64,000 nt of DNA from Isoetes taiwanensis (GCA_021234155.1 JAJEKV010000053.1:2774077-2838076); one strand, 5' to 3'. Shown: positions 32,850 to 46,068, numbered from the stretch's first letter. Made by a program: numbers and translations. Notes: generated from the sequence alone by a model not told the origin.

Positions 32850-33330
32850 TTAAAACTCTCACAATGTCCATTGTACATAGGTTGGCCTCCTCGAATAGCT
32901 GGATCAGCTCTACTTCCGACTTCTTCCGGCAACACTGCACCATCATTGGTATGACCAGATAGTCCGTCTTGAATTCTTGCATAGCTTCTCGAAGTAGGCG
33001 TTCGAACAGTGCTCTTTGGATCGGAAGATTGGTGTACTCTTGGAAGTGCTCGGTCTCTTCAAATTTTGACTGAGTTGAATCTCGTGGCGTTTAGGTCGCG
33101 GAGGGAGGGAGGCTTCTTGATGTTCATAAGGCGTTCGCCTTTTCCAAATCTTGTATATTCAGTTGACTATCCCAAGAATTGTATGCTCTCCACCGTTTGA
33201 GGTATTCGTAGTAGGCGTCCCTCTTCTTCTCCTGGGCTCCTCTTGGGTCACTCTTCTGCTTCCTTTGGCTTATTCTTCTCTCGGTTTGTCCGGGCTATAG
33301 TTCTTGGATCACTACGTTTTTCTTTCCCTT
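32850..33330 (-). mobile_element. Retroelement fragment resembling the chromoviral leader ORF
   Basis: On the minus strand, over two frames, the reading includes EYLKRWRAYNSWDSQLN, then LPIQRALFERLLREAMQEF and VIPMMVQCCRKKSEVELIQL. The order and several residues recall the leader ORF of the chromovirus (57740-58255, minus), which has KVYQKRIEEP.ASIWQSG followed by SRVLEVIQEYNTDM. The comparison is by eye and weak, but the orientation and element order agree. It may be a relic of a second, related element. Confidence 0.35.
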
Positions 33331-35569
33331 AGTAAATTGCCCACCTTTGGTGGGCGAACAATGTGTTTATAGATCGAATATTTTAATAAGTTATTATGTG
33401 TGTTACTCAAGGTATCCTATCTTTTAAAATGGGATTGTGTTGGTTACCGTGCGAAAACGCCGCAAGTTATGCCGCATGCGGCGTTCCCTTCCCGTAAAAA
33501 TTGGGTGGGGCATTTTCTGCCCCATCCGCCAATGTCTGTGAGCCACCTGGCTGGGATTCTTTTCCGTAATCAACGATTCTTAAAGTTCATTTGTTAAGAA
33601 TCACTGTTATAACAAACATTCATACACAGTTTTATCCAAAATATTCAATCAAATTTTACACAGATTTAGAAGTCTTTTGCATTGAAAAAAACGTGATACA
33701 AAGACTCTTCTGGATCCACGGAACTGCACAAAGCAAGAAATCTATGTTGCATTGAAAAAAGCGTGATACGTAGACTCTTCGATCCAATCGAATCGCACAA
33801 AGCAAGAAATCTATGAAGCAAAGATCCTCCAAGGAAGTGAACTCTCCAAGCAAAACCATAAATTAAAAGTAAAAATACATTGCAGAAGAAAAATCAAAGA
33901 CAAAGAACTAAATAAGAGAGGGTTGTTCCGCCATGCGAAGGTCCTCCACAAACCCATCTCTTAACCTACCACACAAAGAATGGATCCGGGGGCTGAAACC
34001 ATATAAACTAGATCACTCGAAGATCCAAAGCTCTATGCATGTGGATCTACCCTGAAAGGTTTGACCATTTGGCCAAGAAAGCAGCAGAAGCAGGCAATAG
34101 CTCTAACCCTGGGGATCCGCCCAAAGCTATCATCTTTATGAAGGACAACGAACAATAAAATGCCTCTCTGTCGCCTCTCAACAGCTTCCGTTTTCTATTT
34201 TTGATCATTTGACCCTCAATACTAGCAGATCTTGAACCTTATAGCCGGATTGAACCTGAAACCTGCAAGGCAGATTTAACAAAAAACAAAAGAATGAAAA
34301 CCAGAATAGCAAAAGAACGTGGAAAAATAAAATATTAAACCAGCATTCAAATAAATTGGGATTATGTCTTAATTTTGGGATAAATTTCATATTGCATGTT
34401 TTTAATAGCATATTTAAATTCATACATTTCGTGTCGAAAGTATGAAAATGTAATGCCATATTAATTAGAGAATATACAATATTTCACAATATAGCACGAT
34501 AAGGGACTCAAGCTTTTCCTTTTAGAAGAAGAAACTGCAATTGCAATTCCATTCTGATTTCAAAAGTAAATTAAAAAAAAAAAGGTATTGAGTTATATAA
34601 TGTTGAGCATACAAGAAACATGCAAAGCTAGAAACATGCAAATGGAATAGAATAAAAAAAAACAAACAAACGAAGCAAAGATAATGCAAAAGTATATCTA
34701 GTTCAAGTTCACAAGAAAGGGATTCATTTATAAATTATATGTCTTATAGAATCACAGTGTTAATCCACCTATTATCCCAACAACATTCATATATAGTTCC
34801 TAACATTGGGCTTTCTAGTCCAAACTAGAAGGCATTCCACCTTGCCAAACTCATTCTAGCATTTATATAATAGCGCAAAGTTATTGTCACGGAGCTAGAA
34901 ATATGCAAAAGGAACAAAATTAAAAAGAAAAAGCAAACTTAGCCTATGTCTAGTTCGCCTTAAAAAAGGTGAACTAATAAGCTCGATTTCATGTTTAGCT
35001 TAGCCTAATGCGAAAAACATGCCCAGGTTCAAAAAAAAAAGGTTCACCCAAAAGATAATTCAGAAAAGCTCAGTTTAACTGAATGAAAAACTTTTTTTCT
35101 TATAAAATGTATCATCTTTGAAAATCTTTGAAAATGATCCAAAAAGCTAAGTTTAAGGGCAAAATCACATTATGGCTGAACTAAAAAAATGATATTAATT
35201 GCACAAATAATATAATGCCAAGTGGATACTTTTTGGCACCCTACCTATTACACCAAGTGCCTAAATGGTGGCGTGGGATTTGGCACCCCACGGATTTTGA
35301 CGGGCGAGAGCGCCATCCCAACTTTCTAAGTAGCCAGTCACCTATTCTTTCTACGTACGCCTATTCTTTCCACGTATGCCTACGTTCTTACAAACTTGGC
35401 GCCATAGACAGAAATTGAATCGCCCCAATTTCCATTTCTATCAGAGGCAAACAGGCTTCAAAACTCCAAGAACTTCCCCAAAATTCTTACGCAACTTTGC
35501 GGTGTATGGCTTTTCAAATATGAATTGATAAGTAAAAATCTCAATTCACTAGCACTTTAATGCTTCTAT
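33331..35569. other. Spacer with a ~70-bp tandem duplication
   Basis: Two diverged copies of a unit containing TTGCATTGAAAAAA, CGTGATAC, AGACTCTTC and GCACAAAGCAAGAAATCTATG lie at about 33677-33745 and 33750-33815. A GCCGCATGCGGC palindrome is near 33474. The rest is A-rich without a gene. Confidence 0.5.
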
Positions 35570-35839
35570 TCGGGAAGGGACTTCATGAGAGACACAAAAT
35601 CTACCGATAGATAGATAGATAGATAGACTTGTCATTCATCACAGCAGCAGTATACAATGTGTGGAAAACTAGGGAGAGAGAGGGGATAGCCGACCATAGG
35701 AACAATATCGGACTACCCCCTAAAAAGAAATTTGCCAAGGCAAAATAAAAAGGGTAATGGCGACAACTTCTCGCCGGGATAAAAACCCCGCCTTTTCGGG
35801 TTTTCGAGGAAAACCCTAATGAGAAATGGTCCCAACAAC

Positions 35840-36000
35840 CTTGAATGTGTTGCCTGGAGAACGGAGAGAAACGAGTTGATGGCGAACGAAAATAGAGCAC
35901 GACCCCAAAGAACGGCAAAAGCCTCCCGAATGTGTCCATGGAGAACCAAGGAGAGGGGTGATGGCTAAAAGAAATAGAGCAGGACCCCAGACGGGCGGCA
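35840..36000. repeat. ~83-bp tandem duplication in unit A
   Basis: Two diverged copies share TGGAGAAC, GTTGATGGC or GTGATGGC, AAATAGAGCACGACCCC or AAATAGAGCAGGACCCC, and CGGCAAAA at the same spacing. Confidence 0.6.
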
Positions 36001-36122
36001 AAACCAAGCAGAATCCTCGCAAAACAATACCAAAAACTTCCAAAAAGAACACCAGAAATGGTCGAGAAAACAAACAAGACAAGCTACACCAAGAAGGTCC
36101 GAAAATGAAAACAGAGAGAGAG

Positions 36123-36151
36123 AAAAAAAAAAAAAAAAAAAAAAAAAAAAA
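36123..36151 (+). repeat. Poly(A) tract, 29 A
   Basis: 29 consecutive A residues after GAGAGAGAG and immediately before the first CATCACCC repeat. A retroposon end or simple slippage are both possible. Confidence 0.85.
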
Positions 36152-36325
36152 CATCACCCAAAGCAGGTGAGAGAACCATTATGTAAAACATGCATCACCC
36201 CCTCGAGGTGGAAATAAAATAACATAAAGCATCACCCAAATGGTGGAGAACCATTATGTAAAAATATGCATCACCCTCGAGGTGGAAATAAATAGCATCA
36301 CCGCAGTGGAGAACAACACAACAAG
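36152..36325. repeat. CATCACCC..GGTGGAG repeat cluster
   Basis: CATCACCC and a partner GGTGG recur as short stem pairs, separated by AGAACCATTATGTAAAA, with a period near 85 bp (36152, 36191, 36229, 36269 and 36298). The same pair returns at 37930-37975 (GCATCACCCGGGGGGTGGAG, then GCATCACCCAGCGGGTGGA). Confidence 0.75.
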
Positions 36326-38914
36326 AGAGCAATGGAACGTAAACATAAGAATAAAGGTGGCGATGGAACTAAACATAAGAATAGCCACACTCACAGTGGA
36401 GAACAACAAAGAGGCATGAACAACAAAAATACAAAATGAAAAAAGACTCATGCGCCAAACGACAAAGTAGTGGGGGAAGGGAGGAAGCCACGAGAGGAGA
36501 AGAAGAGTCTGCGAGAAGACGCCGATAACCGAGCCAAAATGAAAATGGCCTAATATGCCGTCCCTTCCGAATGGCGATCCGATGGCTCGGATCGATGGGA
36601 TTCTCGAAGGGACTCATGAGAGACACAAAACCGCCGACTACCAAAGGACTTCCTCAACTATAAATCTAGTCGTTGCGAAACCTCCAGGTGAAGCCGATAG
36701 CAAGAAGATACTCCTGCCACCACCCTCGAGCAGTCGGATAGGATAAAGGACGCAGAGAGAAAGGATAGGAGCGAAAAAGAGGGTCCCGGACGGAGGATCG
36801 AAGAGATGATAGGAACCGTGGAAATTGAAATTTTGAAGGATAGTGATGGGGGACATGCGAATGAAGGCAAGCGAAATAAAGAAATCGTGATGACCACGGG
36901 CAAATTGGTCTCATTTGGAGTGGCAGGGAGAAAGGAAACCGAGGGTCCGAAAAAGTCCGGAAGCTACACGCTGACAAGAACCAAAGAGCTGGCTGAGCGA
37001 GTCGTGGGGAGAAAACGGTTGAAGAAGAAGAGCCTGGAAGCGCCCGCTATGGATTCGGTATCAGCCCAATGACCTGAAAAAGGAAAGGACATTAGAGAAA
37101 AAACAATGAAAAGAAAAAAGCACGCCGCCATGATGACGGCGCCCGACAACAAGGCGATGAAAAACAAAACCACGCTAACGCTGATAATGCACATATGATA
37201 TGAATGCAGATCACGCGGATCCAATATTCGGGAAAAGAGGTCAAACCATAAACCGGATAAAGGAAGATGAATATCAAGAGTGGTAAGATGAACCTAAAAA
37301 GCAACGCCTCAAAGCTTACCAATACCGCACCAACACCAACGGAATGAGCCAAATTTCGGAGGAATGTCAATAAGAAAAAAGAGGTTGACAACAAGAAGTC
37401 TAAAGCAAAGAAGTTCATAATGAGGAGAGTGAAAATGCCAAGGTCCGGTTCAGGGTAGCATAGGAGAAATGTGGAGTGATGTCAGAAGACAAATACCATA
37501 TGCAAAAAGCCATGAATAAAGGCCCCAATAGGAAAACAAACTTTGGCAAACGAGGGTTGAGAGCGAAGAAGAGAATGTAGACATACTAGCACCGAGCAAA
37601 AGGAAGATCAAGAAGGAAACTAAAGGTAATTCGGAGCACAACGTAAAAGAAAAAATGAGGCGTAACTTCATAAACTATAAGCCCAGCCACCGCGAAACCG
37701 CCAGGTGTCGAGTCAAGTAACGAAGCACGTAGCGAGGGTGAGACAAAGAGGAGTGCCAACGACCGAGAGCGCGAGAAGAATGGGAACATGTAGAAGGCAC
37801 CCATTAACGATTAAGGAGAACAAGAATGTGCATAATGGTGAAGCGGCAAACTGCAAAACTACAAGCACCCAAATTGATGTGAGCGATTAGAAATGAGAAA
37901 AAATCAACAATTCATGAAAAAAGAGGGGATAGCATCACCCGGGGGGTGGAGAAAAGCATCACCCAGCGGGTGGAAGAAAACACATGATAAACAGAAATTT
38001 GTATCCAAATATAGCTAAATAGCAAATATGATGTATAAGGGTAGCACAATGCATAATGATAGCGAGCTACAAATGAAGTCCCCAAAAAAGACAATAAAGT
38101 TATGGTTTAAGCCCAAGGATAAATACGAGAAAAGAGGAATGCAAGCCAATGAACAAATCAACAAGAAAATAACCACAGACAAGAGCCCAATCCGAAAAAA
38201 GTGTAAAACACGATCGCCTTAATAACAACATGAATAATGCTATAATCCCCAAAACCACATCAGATTACATACCGACAGAAAGCAGGATACGAAAAATGAT
38301 CGAGTGAGCATGGCAAAATAATGGACGAATCTCCCCATAACTAAAAAATCAAGGAAAGAATATACAATATGAAAATACGACATGAAGTTGAATCCAATGA
38401 GGTGAATAGGCTGCAAAGGATAAATATGGTGCAAAGGAGCTCGCAAATGCAAAAACATGACAAAGTGCAAAAAACATGGCAAAGAGAAGAATGTGAAAGG
38501 TTGAATGAGTATAAGGAAGTGCCAAACGCAACATGCGACGTATCCAGAAAAAGCTAAATAGCACAAATACAAATGACGTGTAATACTAAGGCCAGAAAAC
38601 CGAAAGCTGAAAAGAACAATTGCAAGAATACAACGCCAAACGACAAGGTGCCAAATAGGACTCGGTAGCCCCCAGCAACGAGGGTCATAAGATCACTAAG
38701 GGACATCGACATTATCTCTACATTGTCTCTACAGTGGCTCTACATTGTTTCTATCAGGGACAAATGTACACAGTCCAAAAGAGTCGATTCATGATAAATA
38801 ACCAATCCCCCTATAGAAATGGAAAATACCCACATTCATGTATCTAGATAAAATTGAGTAAGCCACCACGTGATGAAAAAGCGGCAGAGATATCGGTCCA
38901 CCAACCTAAAGCCC

Positions 38915-39063
38915 ATAAAGAACCAATAGAAGAAAAATCATCGAACACATAAAATGCATATATCTAAGCAAAACGGAGGAACCATAGCCCATAAAAAATC
39001 AATAGAATAAAAAAATCATCTAGCACATAGAAAAAATGCATGTATCTAAGCAAAATGAAGGAA
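38915..39063. repeat. ~75-80-bp tandem duplication in unit B
   Basis: Both copies contain AGCCCATAAA, ATCAATAGA or CCAATAGA, AAAATCATC, GCACATA or ACACATA, and ATATCTAAGCAAAACGGAGG or GTATCTAAGCAAAATGAAGG in order. Confidence 0.7.
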
Positions 39064-40512
39064 CCACCATATGATACAAAAAATGTTGCCATTGATCGTA
39101 TTCCAAGACAAGAAACCGTCAAAGAGTAGGTCCCATTATGTCTAGTCAAAGGCAACTCTAGATGCGAAAACAAGAAGAGAACCCGGTATAGTACTCATAA
39201 GAACCATCAAAAATCAATAATCGTAAAAGAATACTACGAAGGAACTTACCATAGTAAATATGTGAACAACAAGCATCGACATGACCCTAAGCAAAAAACC
39301 CCCAACATATGGAATACTTGGAACACAAGCCATGTAGCAATATTGAAAATAACTAAGATGGCATACACGAGACAGGTAACAATATTTAAACAATTGGCAA
39401 CAGACATAAAAAGACAAAGTGCAACCTGGCAAATGTGGTGAATAAATCTCGGGCAATCAAAAGAATGAAACCATGAGAATGCAGCATATAAAATAGAAAA
39501 ACAACAGCACAGCCCGAGGAAGCAACACATAGGCTACAGAAAGAAACTAAAGTAAAAATGCGGGCCAGAACATAAACAAGAAAATCAACTGGAATAACCC
39601 AGACAACTGTTGAAGAGTGCGGTGCATCAAAAACAAGATAAACCACAAGTGCAGAAAATAAAATCCAACAACTAGGGGAAACCTAGAATGTAGAAGATAA
39701 TACCACCCGAATAACGTATACCACCTGAGCCAAGTGTAGTGCATCACCCATAAGACACAAACACAAGTGCAAAAGATAAAACCCAAACCACCATGGGGAA
39801 AATCCTAAACACAGAAAAGAATGCCACATATAACCACATGGGAACCACAATATAAAAAATAACATACAAAAGAGATACATGCCCTGAGAAGTAACACACA
39901 ACGGAGGCCATACAAGAACCTACCATGGAAATGGAATGCATCAATGTAAAAAGGACAAATGCAACCCTAAGATGGTGGCCACAAATCCATAGGCAATAAA
40001 AAGATAATAAACCAAGAGACTGTAGCGTAGAATTATGAAAACAAGACAACATCCCAAGTAAACGACCACAAGACGAAAACGAGGTAAAAAGTGAGCCAGA
40101 ACATAAACAAGAGAAAAACAGCGCGAGGAGAGCATAGACCCATTTAAATAGTATGGTGCATCGAATCCACGATAAAAACACAAGTGCAAAGAAGAAAAAT
40201 CCGAAAACAACCATGAAAAAGCCTCAAATTCAAAGGATAATGTCACATATAGAAAAACTAGATGTCCATCAACTTGTAAAAGGTAACATACGAAAGAGAT
40301 AACATGGGAGGGAAAAACCACCCCCTAAAACAAAAGCCCCTAGATGCCTCATATTCTAATGCAATTATGAATAAGACATGAGAAAAATATAACAATCGAA
40401 AACCCCGCATAGGAAAAAGAAAAGGGACACCCAAATGATAGAAAATATAGTGTAAATGTGACTCGTAATTCCCTCCGAGGTATATGTAAAGGGGGCATAA
40501 GATAACCTATAT

Positions 40513-40815
40513 ATGCCACAAAAACCAAGTAACATGCCTCTTCTAAACTATAAACTCCGCAATAAGCCTGAGAAAGAAAATACACAACTAAACTTAACCT
40601 GATTCAATGCACAATGTGAGTGTTTGCAAAACCCAAACTTAGATAGTAATATGGTAAGAAACCCCAGAGGAAAAAATGCGGATATTCGGATATCATAATT
40701 CACCCTATGCCACAAAAACCAAGTAACATGGTAGAGCCCCTTCTAAACTATAAACTCCGCAATAAGCTTGACAAAGAAAAATGCACAACTAAACTTAACC
40801 TGATTCAATGCACAA
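40513..40815. repeat. ~105-bp direct repeat, ~197 bp apart
   Basis: CACAAAAACCAAGTAACATG, CTTCTAAACTATAAACTCCG and AACTTAACCTGATTCAATGC occur in the same order at 40515-40614 and 40711-40813. The right copy carries a 6-bp insert (GGTAGA). Confidence 0.85.
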
Positions 40816-42512
40816 CCCAAAGAAAATGTGGAATTCGAAAAACTTATCTGAAGATTATCCGCCAAAGCCGAATGCTAGGGAGTTGAGAGATTATCCCGGG
40901 CCTTAACCAACATTGAATGCTTCGAAGGAGGTCTAAAATAAAATCTGAGGATACAGAGATAATGTAACCTTGTAATGGTGGAAAATCTTGGCTTAGGTAA
41001 TAGGGTAGGAAATAAAAGAAATATGGGGATACCAGGATAAGGTAACCCCGACATGGGTTGCACAGTTGATCGAAAGGGGAATCGAATGGGGAATCGAATG
41101 GCAAAGAGTTTGAGGATCAGATGCTTGTGAAGCAAATGCAGTGAGGATAGGCCGAAATCAGATTATGTAAGAAGGAGGATTCGTTGGAGAAGCTCCATAA
41201 TTGATTTGCAAAGGAATCCGATGGCCGATGCTTAGAGTGCTTCGGCAAATTGTCCACCTGGCTCCAATCGGCTGCATAACTCCAATTTCGAAATTCATGG
41301 GCCTGTTGCAGGCAGGTACAGCAGGCTAGATTCTGAGAAGCTGGTGTGTTGAATCGCAACATAAGTATAGCACAAGGGAAAACCAAGCAAAGACAGAGCA
41401 AATTCGACCGCACTAGGAAGGCGATTGTCGAAAAATAGAGCAAAGATGTAGAGCTGGCCGATCCGAAGATAGCAAAGACCCATGTAAAGCAATAAAAAGC
41501 CAAAATGGCAAAAGGCTTATAAGGAAACGAAAAACGTGGAGATGCTAGAGGAAAGGCTGGTCCGTAGTCAAGGATCAACGGTTCTTGGGCCGTGATGGGT
41601 TGCGGTCACAGTGAAGCCCGAGGAAGGACGCCTCAAAAGAAGAAGGTCAACCGCCCACGCAGTGCCGACGAATCCAACCTGCTTTGAAAAGATCCGCCCC
41701 TCGACGAATCAATGATGAGGCAAATCTCTGGAGAGAACCGATCCCTGCTCTGCCTGCACTCAATACTATAAAAGAAAATAGCTGTTGCATGCTCCTTTGC
41801 ATGTTCCAAAGATCAAATTGAGAGAAGTATAAAACCAATCCATCAGAGGATGCATGCGTATAGATAAACCGAAATGTAAGAAAAGCTCAACTGTAAAAGG
41901 AATCATCCAACCGAGCCCAACTACGGTCTAAATCGCATGGAAGTACATCAATAATTCATGATAGTGCATGACGGATCTCCATGTAGAGCAATCCTCCTAT
42001 AGACTCCTGATAACATAAACGGCAACGCAAAGACAGAAATGCATGAGCATAAAAGAACTAGCAAGCAAAGCCACGGAAGCCAAACCATAGCGTACAAATC
42101 CGCCAAAACAATCGGGAGTGTGGCAAATCCGCCTGGGTGTGGAAGAACCTGCGGATAGGAGAGAAATCCATACCTCATAAAAAGATACTTGTATACATCA
42201 TAAGTTGAAACAAAACAACAAGAACAACCTATCAAATGGCCAAATCCAGAAGATGACGAGCCAAAAAGAAATGTGAAACAAATGCAGGTTGAAGAGCAGG
42301 AAAAATTCAGAATCTGTGATGGGAAAACAGAGGGAAGCAAAGATGATAAGACAGATGGGAAGCAATGGACAAGGAAAGACGGAGGGAAGCCACGAGAGGA
42401 GAAGAAGAGCTGCTGTGAGAAGACGCCGATAACCGAGCCAAAATGAAAATGGCCTAATATAGGCGCTCGTCCCTTCCCAGAATGGCGATCCGATGGCTCG
42501 GATCGATGGGAT

Positions 42513-45400
42513 TAATTTCGTCTGCATTGTATTCTTTCACGTTTTCTTCACATGTACTGCATTATGCAATCTAGTTTATTGACAATAGTATGCAAACTGT
42601 ACCTTTCATTTATGCATTTTATGATGGATTTACATGATTATAGCTGGAGCAAAGATGCATGACGTAATGGTTGATTTAGTTTACAAGTAGAATTATATGA
42701 CCAGGCTTGGCAAATATTTTCTTGCTACAAAAAGACTTACATGGTACAACAGAACTTAAGTAACCTATTTGATAAGAGTAAAACATAAACAACGACTACA
42801 CATCATGGATCACACGGAGATACACAGACTTTTTTCAGTAGTAGGCTCTAATGTATACACCAATGGCATTTGTAGTATGATTTGATTCACATTATAAAGT
42901 CAATGATACATGCAAGAATGGACCATGGCATTTATGATGGTACAAATGCATTTATGATGGGTCAATGGCACATGCAAGAATGTACAATGGCATTTATGAT
43001 GGGTCAATGGGAAAAGGAGTATCAGTATATATTCCTATATATTTAAAGCATGGTGGTGCAGGAAAAGGTATTGGAGCAACGTATTAGGCCTATATATGTG
43101 CTAAACATTTAAAGCTGAGCACCATGCCTGTACCTTGTACTTGCTATTGCTTCTATTGGTGCTGTTACTTGCACTTTATGAGGGATTTGCATTGTGCATA
43201 CAGGGTAGTCAATGGCATATTTTGCATGTGTGGTAATTGGCCATGGTTTGTTGCAAGAAGACTTAAATACACGTGCTCTTTTTGAAAGAACTGTGATGTT
43301 TCAGTCATATGCATCTCCTTTCTATAGTTCATTTACAGTATTACATAACCAAATTTCTAGTTATGAATATGAGCCAGTTCTCTGAATGTTATGCTCAATG
43401 TTTCATATCCATCAGCTTTTCAAAGATACCACAAGCATTTATCATATTGCCATTTAGTTGCTCCTTGCATAAAAAAGTCTGAAAACAGTGGTAGTAATGT
43501 GTAGGCTCTTGTTCTTAAAGCAAGCCACATGTATAAGAATAAAACAGGGTGTCAAAAATCTGCAGACTGCATTCTGAATAATCTGCATTGTAGGCGAGAA
43601 GGCTCATGTAACAGATATCTAATGTTTTGTAGTCTAATTATGAGTTACTTTGCCACAGCCTGTGACACGCATACCTCAAGAAACATGGCGTCAATTTCTT
43701 ACACAAATGTATACATCATCAAACCTGGAAATCTGCTTTACAGATTATATAAATTGAATTCATTATTTTAAAGTCATGATTGTCTCATTGTTTAGTTTAG
43801 TAGATGAAAAATTTCAAAACTTAGAATTTATGGTGCTTTTATGAATGATTTTTATGGGGTGTGCTTACAGAGATTTACATCCAAGGAAATTTTCTCATGC
43901 AGGTAGAAATATGGTATCTGATTCTGATTATTGTCGATGTTGAAAGCAATTTAATTGCAATAAATAGCATGACTTGTGGTGGATTTTTTGGTGACATAAC
44001 TAGTCATAAGTGAACAAGCCAACGGATAAAATCCCATAGCTGATCTCATCTCACCATACTGCAATAACTTAAGAAATCCAATTAAAGAAGAAACAATATT
44101 TTATTCAACCTGGAACTAAATGTTTCACAATCAATACAATTCTAATGATGAAATGGAAATATACAGCAAACAGACCATGCTTGGCATTTATGCCTCAGCA
44201 ATTTCTTCATTTTTTGCATAAGGATGATCCTTCTGCTCAGCTCCATTGCAAGTTTCAAAGACCTCATCCTCGATATTGACATCATGTTTAAAAATACAAT
44301 CCTCTTCCATAGCTTACAGAATTAGTTCAATCTCTTGTACAATGAAGGAGTCATGCAAAAATATTTTCAAATCTTTTCAGTGAAATGTTTAAAAAAACAA
44401 AGGTGAAGAATGGGTACCTATTACAAGAGTATTGTAAGAGTACTATTGTGTTGTCATGTTGGAGCAGTGAGATACCAGAGATGGTTGCCAATCCATGGAG
44501 ATGCTGCCGTGAAGAGAGCGGAGCCCCGTTTCTAATCGCTGATGTGGAGGCTGATGTGTCGCTTTAGGCAGCCATAGGTGTGATATAGTATCGGGATAAA
44601 AATGAAAATAGGGTCTGGCGGGTGGCTGAATGTGCCACGCATTTTTCTTGGGTCGGCCCTAGTGTGATTTCGCCCTAACTAAAAAACAAGAAAATTTTTT
44701 TTTCTAAATGTATCAACTCGAAAATAGACCAGAAACATGCTTAGCGTGACAAAAAGCTAAGAATCGGATTAGACTGCAATGCTCCGATGGCTCATCCGTG
44801 AAGCTGAGTTTTGAAAACTCTTTGGATCATTTCTACTCCACAATTAGAATGCATTCTTTGAACCATTTTTTGAATAAAAGACCAGCTTGCTTCCATTTTT
44901 TACCTCCTTTTGTGCTTCCTTTTGTAGCTTTGTGCTTGATCCCTAACTTTGGCTTTTAGCTTTTCATGCTGCAAATTTGCTTTTTGGATTCGTATTGACT
45001 GGTTTGATGCATATTCAAAAATTAGATAAAAGACTCCTGAGCAAATTCAAATTCCATCTTACGATGTGCTTTCTCTTGCGATTTCTTCTCCCGGGGATGT
45101 CACATAGTTTAAGGCGTATATACCATGTGAGTGAAAGGGGTGGGTTTTTTTTACCCTAAAACGTGGGGCTTGGCTAGGGGGTTTTCTAGGGGCATTTAGA
45201 AGGTTGGACAAGGCGTATACGGAGGGTTTTTTGCTGACCCCATTAATGCACGTGGCGTATCCCCTTTATAGTAGGTGAAACCCCCGGGTTTCTTCTTCGA
45301 TCCAGGGCTTTTTCTTTCGTCCTTCTATGCTGCAGATGTGCTCGTTGAATTCGTTATGAAGACTTTGATTCATATTTTCAGCTTGTTTCTCCGAAGAAAC
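42513..45400. other. Spacer, no gene seen
   Basis: AT-rich intron-like sequence. CATTTATGATGGGTCAATGG occurs twice around 42952-43010 with a CATGCAAGAATG companion. Frames at 43529-43771, 44385-44567 and 44977-45159 are short and unsupported. Confidence 0.5.
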
Positions 45401-45539
45401 TAGATTCAAAGTGCATTGAGAAGATTTAAACTCCTGGAATATGCAAGCGCAAGATGCGCCCATTTTTGTGCTTTCTGCTCCAACTTCTTGCTCGATCCTT
45501 TGTTGTTTCTTGCTCGACCCCTTGTTGGGCTTGATGCCA

Positions 45540-45715
45540 GATACCATAGAAGAGCCAAAAAGGCAGATTGCAGAAGACAGAATGCAGGCTCACCATATTG
45601 AGGAATGCAGACACCAATACATAAGGCAGAATGCAGGCTCCGATGCCATAGAAGAGCCGAAAAGGCAGATTGCCATAGAAGAGCCGAAAGACAGAAGGTA
45701 GAAGGCAGAAGAGAG
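45540..45715. repeat. Interspersed short repeats
   Basis: CCATAGAAGAGCCGAAAAGG (or CAAAAAGG) occurs three times, at about 45544, 45649 and 45673. GGCAGAATGCAGGCTC or ACAGAATGCAGGCTC occurs twice. Overlapping frames on both strands across the repeats are not gene evidence. Confidence 0.7.
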
Positions 45716-45825
45716 AATGCATGCTCATCATATTTCATAGACCAAACGACCTGCAACGATAAGCTTAGTTTCCTGTAATCTGCTTCCAATGACCAAACTT
45801 CCAAGAATAAGCTTAGTATCCTGTA

Positions 45826-46068
45826 ATGGATGTAAGGAAGGGAAATAAAATAGACAAAAAATGTGATTCTGCAGACGCATCCAGTTCTGTTGCAAACTCT
45901 AATGACTGGAGACAAATTTTTTGTTTTGGGGATGTTCCAGATAACAATGGTGATATATCTGTTGCTATCAGAAATGGGATACAAATACGACCCATCAAAA
46001 GGGCTCCGTCAATCTTGCAGAGGGCTTCATTGAAACGTCAAGGATTTCGAAACCTGTTTTGGATATGA
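45826..46068 (+). CDS. Exon candidate, unknown
   Basis: A frame of 80 codons from ATG to TGA, with Asp/Asn-rich and then basic composition (DWRQIFCFGDVPDNNGDIS). There is no splice evidence that fixes its ends and no recognised family. It is kept as a weak candidate only. Confidence 0.15.
   Translation: MDVRKGNKIDKKCDSADASSSVANSNDWRQIFCFGDVPDNNGDISVAIRNGIQIRPIKRAPSILQRASLKRQGFRNLFWI

Larger units (their letters stand above)
35570..42512. repeat. Two tandem units with matching termini, ~1.0 kb and ~5.9 kb
   Basis: Unit A (35570-36602) and unit B (36604-42512) each begin with GAAGGGACTTCATGAGAGAC or the variant GAAGGGACTCATGAGAGAC. Each ends with a ~140-bp block from GGAGGGAAGCCACGAGAGGA to CGGATCGATGGGATT, containing GACGCCGATAACCGAGCC and GCGATCCGATGGCTCGGATC. 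Unit A therefore looks like an internally deleted copy of unit B, or unit B has gained 4.9 kb. The plus strand is strikingly poor in T over 36.0-41.0 kb. This creates long hydrophobic minus-strand frames that are not genes. No RT, transposase, LTR or terminal inverted repeat was recognised. Confidence 0.6.

Noticed and set aside
35600-40600. Long hydrophobic minus-strand frames, such as 156 codons at 39744-40214 and 158 at 35601-36077
   Set aside because: They result from the T-poor plus strand (few stop codons, Phe/Leu/Cys-rich translation), overlap each other in several frames and show no domain or splice context.
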